From Azorinus chamasolen (taxonomy: Eukaryota; Mollusca; Bivalvia; Cardiida; Solecurtidae), in assembly GCA_963576725.1 (NCBI GenBank), contig OY755237.1:56643805-56707804 (forward strand): DNA of 64,000 nt, written 5' to 3'. Positions 31,544 through 43,500 of this stretch are shown here, piece by piece (position 1 is the stretch's first letter; each line of letters starts with the position of its first letter). The notes under the pieces are model-generated. The model ran no database searches, was not told the origin of the DNA, and worked only from the letters and a program-made list of their open reading frames with translations. The translations under genes and the position numbers were made by a program.

Positions 31544-34500
31544 GTGAGTAGTGTAAAATAACCCATCATAACCAAATTGTGGTGTAGTATAACTCAGAGT
31601 AGCCCAACGGTGAATAATGTTATATACCTACCGTATATATTTGTGAGTAGTGTAATAAAACCTATCATAACGTAATTGTTGATAATGTAATGTAACATTA
31701 TATAACTGTGAGTAGTGTAATAATATCTATCATTATCAAAGTGTGGGTTAATGTAATCTATTATAACTTGATTGTGAGAAGTGTACTATAACCTAGTATA
31801 ATCTAACTGTTAGTAGTGTAATATAACATACCATTACCCAACTGTGTGTAGAGTAATACAACCTATTAGAACACGGCTGTGAGTGGTGTAATACTACTAC
31901 TACAGCCTAACTGTGAGTAGTGTAATACAAGATATCATAACCCAGCTGTGAGTGGTGTAATAGAACTACTACAGCCTAACTGTGAGTAGTGTAATATAAT
32001 ATATCATAACCAAACTGTGAGTAGTGTAATACAACATATCATAACCCAACTGTGAGTGGTGTAATATAACTACTACAGCCTAGCTGTAATGAAGATGTAA
32101 TGTAATGTAACTACAATGAAGCTGTTAGTACTGTAATGTTACCAATTTTTAACTAACTATGAGTAGTCTCATATAACATAACTGTACCATTGTCTATATA
32201 CCCTAATACAGTGCTCCCTCCCTACAACGACCCTCTCAATAACGATTCCCTCCTTACAACAACGCATGTCACTGTTTCCGAAACAACAAGGCTCCAGAAA
32301 CAACTTTTTTCCATCGTATTTTCTTAATGCCTCCATCAAACCATATGTTGTGACCACTCTTTAGAATCGTCACTTTGTGACGATTCTAAAGAGTGGTCAC
32401 AACATAGGGTTTGATGGAGGCATAACGGTTTTAGTTCTCGAAATACACCTTATCTGGGGATCTGCAAACAAGTTAATTATGTTTGATTTCCCTCCCTATA
32501 ACAACTCTCTCTGAACAACACATACAGTCTTCGTATCCCAAATGGTGTCGTTGTAGAGAGGGAGCACTGTATACTCCTATAGGAACTGTCTGCATTGCCT
32601 TTGTCCTGCATTCAGCAACCATCTGGTTTAACCCTTTCGGTGCCAACTTTCTGATTGTCGTCTGCAAACCAGTTTTGTTAAATTATTCGCTGAAATAAGG
32701 AAATGAGATAAATAAATGCAAATTTCAAAGGAATAAAGCACAAATATAGAAATAAAGTTTGAGACAAAAAGTGAAGTCTCTGATCCTTTTCAAGGCGACG
32801 TCTGATCTGGGACTGCACTATTTGTAGTGGTGCATTTATGCGACATTGGCGGTGAAAGGGTTAACGACACCAATGTCTGTAGATTAAGTGATAGCTTTAA
32901 ATGTACATGCATATAACATTCTCTAATAAACGGACTGAATATATAGTCATTATCATTATCAGCAACAGCATCAGTTAATCATTTATAAGCCACTTGTGAA
33001 TCTTGTGAGTCCCACTGCGGGCTTACTGTATCGTCATATAGGCACATGTTCCAGTCATTTCAATTTCTAATTGAGAGATGTCTCATTGCAATGAAACAGT
33101 ATAGACCTAGATCAAACATCTCGTCTATTATGAGGTAGCTGGTCGCGTCTTCCACTGGGCTAAAAAGTACAGTACACAATACTACCGATTCTGTCGTGAT
33201 GAGCTAGGACATGTCAAGATAAGACGACGAGTCGTCTAGGCGGGAACTATGTAACATATACATTGTATATAATAACCCTTTAATCCATGAATATTCTTTA
33301 AGAAACATCTAACTTATCGCTTAATATCACCTGTTTTAATTCAAGACAGCCTTTATATCGCCTTTTGAAATCAAATTCCGTCTTTATATTGCCTTCTAAT
33401 TAGAAGTCGCCTTTATATATGTTGCCTTTCGTGATAAGAGGGCGCCTTTATATCGCCTTTCTAATTAGAGGTCGGCTTTGTATCATTTTTTTGTAATAAA
33501 AGCTTGCCTTTATATTTCTTAACGTAATTAGAGTTGGCTTTTATATCAATATTTGTCATTGGAGTCCATCATTATGTTGCCTTTCATGATTAGAAGTCGC
33601 CTTTATATCAATTTTGGTAATTAGAGTTCGCCTTAATATCGCCTTTTTGTAATCCCAGTTCGCCTTTATATTGGCCTTTGTAATCACAGTTCACCTTTAT
33701 ATTGCTTTTTGTAATTAGAGTTCACCTATATATCGACTTTCGTGATTAGAGTTTGTTTTTATTTGCCTTTATATCGGCTTTGGTAAATAGAGTTCGACTT
33801 TCTTTGCCTTTCGTGATAAGAGTTCACATTTATATCATCTTTCTGAATTAGAGGTCACCTTTATATCCCCTTTCATGATACGATATCGCATTTTTTGTGA
33901 CTAGAGGTCACCATTATATTCCTTTTCGTGATTGCAGATTGCCTTTAAATCGCATTAAATGGATAAAGAGCGCATTTTCATGATTAGAGTTCAGCTTTAC
34001 ACCCCTATCGTGAAAAGTTTATTATCGACTTTCATGAATACATGCCACTTTTAAATTATCATTCGTGATAAGAGATCGCAATTTTATTACCTTCGTGATT
34101 AGACATAAAATGTTACATTAACTATAAGAGATCGCCTTTACAAAAAAGTAAATAAATATCAATCTTTGCGATTAGAGATAATCTTTATGCCGCTTTTTAT
34201 GAGTAGGAGTCTTTATATTGCTCGAAGTAGCCTTACTATCGCTTTTTATGTAGAAATGTCTTTTAATCACCTTTTGTAATTAGAGATCGGATTTATATCA
34301 CCTTTTGTAATAAAAGATAGCCTTTTGCAATTACAGGTCGCCTTAACGCATTTCAAAACAGAGTAGAACCAGATCATAGTGCTCCTGTTGGAGCTATTTT
34401 TAATCAGGGTCAGCTCTGTTTGTTATGAGATTTTGTAGATCTAATACTACAGTTTCTACCGTGGTAAAGATGGTAGCATTATAAAATTCCAGGTAATTAG

Positions 34501-37500
34501 TATTCATAAGGTCATCATTTCTTGCATGAAAATTCATGAGCTAAAAGGTCTAACCCTTTCGGTGCCAAATTTCTAATTGTCGCCAGCAATCAAATTTTTG
34601 TTAAGTCATTCGGTACAATAAGCAAATGAGATAAATAAATGCATGTTTCAAAGGAATAAAGCACATATATAGAACTACAGACTGAGATAAAAAAAAAATG
34701 AAGACCCTGGTCAGACGCCGTCTTGAAAAGGCGGCGTCTGATCTGATTTGTCGTGGTGCATTTATGCGACATCGGCGGTGAAAGGGTTAACGCAGTCCCA
34801 TAAAGCTTTCTAATACTAACATTTCCCGCTCATCTAAAAAGCATAGTTTCCGAATTGAAATGATTATCCTAATAGCATTGAACTCGTAGTCGTATACGCT
34901 AAATATTATTCGTTATATACCCTGAACACTACTAGTCGTAAATGCTGAACACTACTAGTTATACAGATTGAACACTACTAGTCTTATAACACCGAATGCT
35001 ACTTACTAGCCGTATAACACTGAAGACTACTAGCTGTTGAACGCTACTCGTTATACACGCTGACAACTACTAGTCATATACGCTGAACACTACTATTCGT
35101 CTAACACCAAGCGCTACTAGTCGAATACACTGAACAGTGAACACTACTAATTGTATATGCTGAACACTACTATTCGTCTAACACCAAACGCTACTAGTCA
35201 TATACACTGAACAGTGAACACTACTAGTTGTATGGGCTGAACACTACTATTCGTCTAACACCAAACGCTACTAGTCATATACACTGAACAGTGAACACTA
35301 CTAATTGTATATGCTGAACACTACTATTCGTCTAACACCAAACGCTACTAGTCATATACACTGAACAGTGAACACTACTAATTGTATATGCTGAACACTA
35401 CTATTCGTCTAACACCAAACGCTACTAGTCATATACACTGAACAGTGAACACTAATAGTTGTATGGGCTGAACACTACTATTCGTCTAACACCAAACGCT
35501 ACTAGTCATATACACTGAACAGTGAACACTACTAATTGTATATGCTGAACACTACTATTCGTCTAACACCAAACGCTACTAGTCATATACACTGAACAGT
35601 GAACACTACTAATTGTATATGCTGAACACTACTATTCGTCTAACACCAAACGCTACTAGTCATATACACTGAACAGTGAACACTACTAGTTGTATACGCT
35701 GAACACTAATATTCGTAAACGATGAACCCGTTTACTCTGTGCTCCGTTTTGATATCGTTCGTTTGTCTGTGTTCAACCATAATTATGGTTTCTTTTCTAT
35801 TTTATTGCAGTCATACTCTAAACCTAATCGTAATTGGACATGGGTTGAAACCCAAAAAATATTTGTATTTTCGGCGTATAGAAGATGTCGGAATACAATT
35901 ATCCTCAATGCTTGGGACCACAAGCCGACGTCGAGGCAAAGGATCAAATGGTCATCGCCGTATGTCTGCTGTGTACGATCATCCAATGGCACGGTGTTGA
36001 CGACTGCGGTAAACGCTCGATTTTCTGAGCACATGTACCATCGTGCATCGTTGCAGGCAGTCAGATTTTGGTGTCCAGAATCAGTGAACATTGATAACTA
36101 CATGGTGACGGTTGCAAGAAAATCAAGGTGAAATTAACCGATTAGAATCATTCATTTTACCTCTGTAAATAGTTTGGATGCAGATGTGACGCCGGGAACA
36201 TTGTATCTTATCAGGGTCCAGACAATCATGGCAGATAGATATAATAACAAGAGGGCCATGATGGCCCTGAATCGCTCACCTGTTCGTAACAGATTAATGA
36301 TTTCAATGACAGTATGCATAATTTGAAAAATCTTGGTAGAAAACCATCAGATGATGCTACATACTAAATATAAAGAGTCTAGACCTTACAGATTTGGAGG
36401 AGGAGATCTTTTAAAGATTTTCCTATGAAAAACTGTTAAGACCCAGGGCGGGGTCAATTTTGATCCGGGGTTTATAATTTGAAAATCTTGGTAGAGGACT
36501 ATTAGATAATGCAACATACCAAATATCTAAGGTCTATGCCTTACAAGTTCAGAGAAGACTTTTAAAGATTTTTAAGAGAAGATTTTTAAAAACTTTCCTA
36601 TAAAAAACTGATATGCCCCTGGGCGGGGAAGTTTTCAACCCAGGGGACATAATTTGAACAATCTTGGTAGAAAACTATTAGATAGTGCTACATACCAAAT
36701 ATTAAAGGTCTCTGCCTTACAGTTTTGGAGAAGAAGATTCTTAAAGCTTTTCATATGAAAAACTGATAAGCCCCAGGGCGGGGCCATTTTTGACCCAGGG
36801 GTAATAATTTGAATAATCTTGGTAGAAAACCATTAGATGATGCTACATACCAAATATCAAGGGCCTAGACCTTACAGTTCTGGAGGAGAAGATTTTTAAA
36901 GATTTTCCTATGAAAAACTGATAAGCCCTTGGGCGGGGCCATTTTTGGTCCGGGGGTCATATTTTGATTAATCTTAGTAAAGGACGATTAAATAATGCTA
37001 CATACCAAATATCAAAGGTCTATACCTTATAATTTTAGAGAAGAATATATTTAAAGATTTTCCTATGAAAAACTGATAAGCCCCGGGGTGGGGCCATATT
37101 TGGCCCAGGGGTCATAATTTGAACAATCTTAGTAGAGGACCATTAAATGATGCTACATACTAAATATCAAAGGTCTATGCCTTACAGTTTCAGAGAAGAA
37201 GATTTTTAAAGATTTTCCTATGAAAAACTGATAAGCCCTGGGGTGGGGCCATTTTTGTCCTGGGGGTCATAATTTGAACAATCTTAGTAGAGGACCATTA
37301 GATGATGCTACATACCAAATACCAAAGGTCTATGCCTTACATTTTCAGAGAAGAAGATTTTTAAAGATTTTCCTATGAAAAACTGATAAGCCCCGGGGCG
37401 GGGCCATTTTTGGCCCAGGGGTCATAATTTGAACAATCTTAGTAGAGGACCATTAGATCATGCTGCATACCAAATATCAAAGGTCTATGCCTTACAGTTT

Positions 37501-40287
37501 CAGAGAAGAAGATTTTTAAAGATTTTCCTATGAAAAACTGATAAGCCCTGGGGCAGGGCCATTTTTGGCCCAGGGGTCATAATTTGAACAATCTTAGTAG
37601 AGGACCATTAGATGATGCTACATACCAAATACCAAAGGTCTATGCCTGACAGTTTCAGAGAAGAAGATTTTTAAAGATTTTCCTATGAAATACTGATAAG
37701 CCCCGGAGCGGGGCCATTTTTGGCCCAGGGGTCATAATTTGAACAATCTTAGTAGAGGACCATTAGATGATGCTACATACCAAATATCAAAGGTCTATGC
37801 CTTACAGTTTCAGAGAAGAAGATTTTTAAAGATTTTCCTATGAAAAACTGATAAGCCCTGGGGCGGGACCATTTTTGGCCCGGGGGACATAATTTGAACA
37901 ATCTTTGTAGAGGACCATTACATCATACTACATACCAAATATCAAAGCTCTTGGCTTTGTAGTTCCAGAGAAGAAGATGTTTAAGTAAATTGTTGACGCC
38001 CGCACGTACGCACGACGCACAACGCACATACGCACATACGCACGACGCACGACGACGGACGCCGGACATAGGATCATCCCAATAGCTCACCTTGGCACTT
38101 TGTGCCAGGTGAGCTAAAAATAATGAATAATAATAATGATTAACAGAAATACAAAAAATAATATGTTTATCCAACGGAGAAATAGTTTGTTAAAAGTAGC
38201 ATGAACTAATATTAATGTATCGGCGTTTAAAATCAGGTATCGATGTTTCACCACTATTCTTGAGTGTGAAGACTGTGATCGTGTTTTATAATTCATTCGC
38301 CAAATAAATTGTTTGCAAAACACATTAAAATATATTAGACGAAAAGAAAGAGACTGAAAAAAGTTGTTTAATTAACAACTAAAGTAGCAGATAGATTCTC
38401 AACCATAAATTATTCTTATTTCAGACTAAAGACTCTCAGTCTGGCTTCACTTTGTCCAATTTCGATCGCTAATTACGTTACACTCCGGACACCTATAAGA
38501 CCAGGAACCTACCACGACCTACAAGAGGCAGAGAATAGCAAAGTTGACCAAAACTGTATCAATGAGACGGGGCGAAAAGAAGGTCTGCATAACATGGAAA
38601 CCTTTAGTTTAGCAATCTGCGCTAAACTAGCTTTCGGAAACTTAGACCCGAATACTGTAATAGCGTGGATGGAATACAATATAAACATGGGCGTGTCTAA
38701 AATTGTTGTCTATATATACAAGCTGAATAAAACAACACTTGGAGTATTTCAACACTATGAGCGGCTTGGAGTTCTCGTTATTCTTGACTTTGACATGCCT
38801 TTAAACGGAAAACAAGGTAATTATATATCAGTCCGTGTCCCGGAGTTATAAAGCCTTTTGCTTTAGTATAAGATCATTCTCAAGCGCCTGATTGGTCATA
38901 TTTTAAGCTTGCTCTAAATCTGACCAATCAGATACTTGATAATTATATCAGGCTCAAATTCAGAAGTTTTATAACCATCAGATACTTGAGAATGAACTCT
39001 GACTCAGAATCAGAAATATGATGATCCCGGACCCGGTTGTTCTAAACCAATCATTTTGCGCTTTTCAAACAGATTAAAACACGACATCTGTTCGGGTTCT
39101 GTGCTAATTTCACCAGGATCTATTCTACGCTTTTTAACTTTTGTGACAAACTGTGCAGATTTAAGTCACAAACTCCGATTTAAAGGTGACGACCGATCTG
39201 ATTATACGCTGCTTATAAAACCTGAAGGTTGGCTTTCATGTAATGCATGTAAGCGTAGCTGATGTATTCCTTCCCATGTCAGACTGATGTAACTGTAGTT
39301 ATCTCCCCTGAAAACTGTCTCTTTGTTTTTGTCTCTGGTCTCTGATGCGTCCCTGGCAGAGTGGTTATGGTCTTTCACTGACGATCAATTGGCCCTTCAT
39401 CGCTATGTTCGAATCCCGGCCTGTGCATTTGGATATCTCATGTGAGGAAGCATTCCAGCTGGCTTGTGAAAGGTCAATGGTTCTACCTGGGTGTTCTTGT
39501 GCATGAAACAATGCAATCTGTTCCATTCACAGAACAAAAAGTCAAAATCCCATTGGGTCTTTTAGCTGAACGTAGCGATATGTCTGAAATATATGCGCAA
39601 CGCGAAACCCTGATACAAACAAAAGTACTGACCTTTCAGAGCATGTACTGCATTGGTTTAATAACCCATTCCCTCATATTAACGCCTTTTGGCGCCTATG
39701 TAAAATTCGCTTTTTGAAACCATTGTGATAAACAGTGCATTTGTTCCAATTGAATAGATACTCCATTTATCTCGGTCCGTCTGTTGGTCGGTAGGTCAGT
39801 GCTGGTTCTAAGAGTTTCCGGATGATAATTCAATTTTATATGGATTTAAGAAATACTTAGTATACGAGTAAACATCATCAATACAGATCATGGTCGACTT
39901 TGGAAATAAACCAAAATGGAAATGGAAGTCGGGTAGGAGAATTTCGTTTTCTTTGCTTGAAGTAAACTATGCCCCTTTAACTGATGTAGCTTTTGATTAA
40001 ACTTTTAGGATATGAAAGAAATGTAGGAGAAAAGACGATACAGGCCTGGAGTGACGAACAGGTGTGTTAACCCTTTCCTTCATATTTTGTAAACGTATTT
40101 TCACACCTTTGCAAACAGAGTAGACCCAGCTCAGACGGCTTCTGTTGGAACTGCTCTGTTTACTAACAGAATTTGATAGCTCTATTTCTTTAGATGTAAA
40201 GTGGTTCGTAAGGAAGTTCATATGAAATTCTTAGACCAAGAAATGTCGTTCATCTTGTGATAATGACGTCCAGTTGCCAGATAAAAT

Positions 40288-40320
<33 letters not shown>

Positions 40321-40428
40321 GTCTCTCTATATCTCTGTAAATCTCTGTCTCTCTGTCCCTCTCTCTGCCACTGTCTCCCTGTGTGTCTCTCTCTCTACAT
40401 CACTATTTCTTTCTCTGTATGTGTGTGT

Positions 40429-40511
<83 letters not shown>

Positions 40512-43500
40512 TCTCAGTTCTCATTAGCTACGTATGTCTTGTTGTTTTAGGTTGTACTGGATGATTGTTTTGAACTTCTCAGACTCTACAAGTATGTAGC
40601 CGTGGTGGACTTTGACGAGTTCATCGTGCCCAACCTAGATAGGAACTTTATAGAGCTCACGGTGAGGATATAACATCTAATAACGTACTTCATCCTCGGT
40701 GTTGTTATATTTTCTGGTCCTTCGTGGTCATTAGAGGTTTGATCCATGTTGCTCATGTCAAAATAGTCCAGAGAATGCATCTCATTATTTCTTTAATTGC
40801 AGACTTTATACTGCTCAACGAATACAACTACATGTATTTCATGAAACAAGGGCACTACATCCATTAAATATTGATCTACTGCTTTTTGGTGATAAGGCCT
40901 TGTCTTATGAGCAAAATTGTGTGTTTTATTTGAAACAGTTCAACATTATATATTGAGGTCGAAAAGATTCAGTTACTGATAATCTAATATATATTTATAT
41001 TTTAACAGTTACTTTAATACATTGACATTAACTGGCTACTTACCAATTCCCTTAATTGAGTCCTTTTGTCGACCCTGTAAAACTTTACCGTTTGTATCAT
41101 AGCCAATGAAGGAAAGGGATAGTATTTGTGTGAAAAGGCCCCTTCATTTTCCTATTTCCCATTGGTTTTCCCTGCAGACTCTCTTTCTCTCTCTATTTCT
41201 CAATTTCTCTGAAGTTTTCCATCTTGTTCTCACCCACTCACTCTCTCTTTCACTCTGATCCTTTGAATTTATATGCGTATACTTGTGTGACTGTCATTTT
41301 ACTTTGTACTTTATTATTCCATTCACTGTAGGGGAAGGGCTTTATCTAAGTTGGAAGAACTTGTTGCCCAACCCCATTTCTGGTTATTATGAAATAAAAT
41401 ATGTTTACACTTACTGACATTCAAATAGTATCGGTAAATTAGAACATCTCTTCTCAAGCACATTGCTGGCCATCGCTATTTCAAACAAAACATGTAAGAA
41501 TGTAATTGAACTACATTTAAATGCTTTAACTATAATAAAAATGTAAATATATTTGTATTGAAAACTGATTTAGACAGATAAATGGAACTAAGATATTTAT
41601 TTCTTAACATTACTTCATATTTTGTTTATCTAAATTATATCCGAAACAGGCTATGTTTTCGAGGGATATTTAGTGGGCAGGGAAAAGCAGAAGGCACCTG
41701 TTTTATAGAAATCGCAGAAATAGTTAATTGCAATATCTTCTTCATCATCATCTTCATATTCAGTAACCGCAATAAAATCAAATAAACACATCTGTTAGGA
41801 TCATATACACCAACATAAATGGAAAGAAAGGTTGTTACTGGTAGTATAACTATTCCTGAAATATATTTAATTAACTTATATACTATAATGTTTAGCAATG
41901 AAGCTCCAATAAGCCCATCTGTTTGAATCATATACACTAAACATTATTGGAGAGCAACCTTGTGACTTGTAGCAGTTTGTTTCCTGGAATAGATTAAATT
42001 AGTCCATATACTATAATGCAGAGCAATAAAACTCATAAAATCTTTTTCACACTTTTGCAAACAGAGTAGACCGAGATCAGACACCTAATGTAGGAGTCAT
42101 CTGATCAGGGTTTGCTCTGTTTGCTTATGAAATTACAGTTAAACCTCTCTAAACCGGACGTTAAATTTAGTATAAATATCGGTCTTGGGGACAGGTGGCA
42201 GCTTAATGCAGGGTGAAAGTCATGCAGAAAGCTCCTCTAGGAGCTTTCTGCATGACTTTCATCCTGCATTAAGCAGCCACCTGCCTAAAAGTACCCAAAT
42301 TCTTCTCATCTAGGATTCCGGTTTAGAGAGGTTTTACTGTATAAGAGATCTGACTCTACAGTTATACCAATACACATACGGTATGCCATTATACAAATTC
42401 AGGTAATCAATGTTCATGATGTCATTATATCCTAAATGGAGGCTCCACAGGGAAATGAATAACTCTTTGATTACCTGCAATGCGTCCATGCAGTTTGAAT
42501 CTAGATCAAACGCCATAAATGTTGGGTCTGATCCTAGGTCCACACTACTAGTCTAGATCAAACGCCATAAATGTTGGGTCTAATCCTAGGTCCACACTAC
42601 TAGTCTAGATCAAACGCCATAAATGTTGGGTCTAATCCTAGGTCCACACTACTAGTCTAGATCAAACGCCATAAATGTTGGGTCTAATCCTAGGTCCACA
42701 CTACTAGTCTAGATCAAACGCCATAAATGTTGGGTCTAATCCTAGGTCCACACTACTAGTCTAGATCAAACGCCATAAATGTTGGGTCTAATCCTAGGTC
42801 CACACTACTAGTCACTTTACTTCCGCAATTGTTAAGTTATTATTTTACGTAAAAAAAACAGGTAAGATTTGAGATGCAATTTTTAATTAGTATACATACT
42901 TAGACAACTGTAATTCATTTCATTTAGTGATTCAATATTTTGTTTCTAAAGTTGCTGAAAGCACATATATGGTATTATTTCTATGACAGATTTGGTTGCT
43001 TCATTGCCGCGTTAATATCTCTATAGTGCAAATTGTTCCATTTCTTTATTATAATTTAATGACCGACACTACATGTATTACCTTCTATATTTCAGTAGCT
43101 AAGTTTATATTACTAGTTTGCAGTTACAAATTATTGTACTGGATGATTGTTTTGAACTTCTCAGACTCTACAAGTATGTAGCCGTGGTGGACTTTGACGA
43201 GTTCATCGTGCCCAACCTAGATAGGAACTTTATAGAGCTCACGGTGAGGATATAACATCTAATAACGTACTTCATCCTCGGTGTTGTTATATTTTCTGGT
43301 CCTTCGTGGTCATTAGAGGTTTGATCCATGTTGCTCATGTCAAAATAGTCCAGAGAATGCATCTCATTATTTCTTTAATTGCAGACTTTATACTGCTCAA
43401 CGAATACAACTACATGTATTTCATGAAACAAGGGCACTACATCCATTAAATATTGATCTACTGCTTTTTGGTGATAAGGCCTTGTCTTATGAGCAAAATT

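Larger units (their letters stand above)
40553..43134 (+). repeat. 2,582-bp tandem unit 1 of 4
   Basis: Starts TGTACTGGATGATTGTTTTG inside exon 6 and ends GTTTGCAGTTACAAATTAT. Contains the exon, a dispersed-repeat piece, a LINE 3' tail, nested A and E MITEs and a six-copy 52-bp minisatellite. It differs from units 2-4 at several sites, for example CCTATTTCCC (others CCTTTTTCCC), CCATTCACTG (others CCATTTACTG), AGATATTT (others ATATATTT), CAGTTATACC (others CAGTCATAC). Confidence 0.97.

Noticed and set aside
39056..39262. Possible GT92 exon between exons 4 and 5
   Set aside because: Open frame, but it lacks a phase-compatible acceptor/donor pair and family motifs. The microexon at 40009-40061 satisfies both.
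40274..40564. Ser/Leu and Thr/His-rich frame
   Set aside because: Translation of (CT)n and (CA)n microsatellite sequence.
40803..40865. Possible exon after ATTTCTTTAATTGCAG (TLYCSTNTTTCIS)
   Set aside because: It has a convincing acceptor, but in the required phase it hits TGA after 13 codons. Other-frame similarity is to a LINE tail, and exon 7 at 52002 fits the phase and the family better.
41582..41937. Short frames (MELRYLFLN..., MYMIQTDGLIG...) repeated four times
   Set aside because: Intronic, no domain, no splice support. Repeated only because the 2.58-kb unit is.
43168..43362. Minus-strand frame MHSLDYFDMSNMDQTSND, present in all four units
   Set aside because: It lies antisense over exon 6 and the following intron. 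Its repetition only reflects the tandem duplication.
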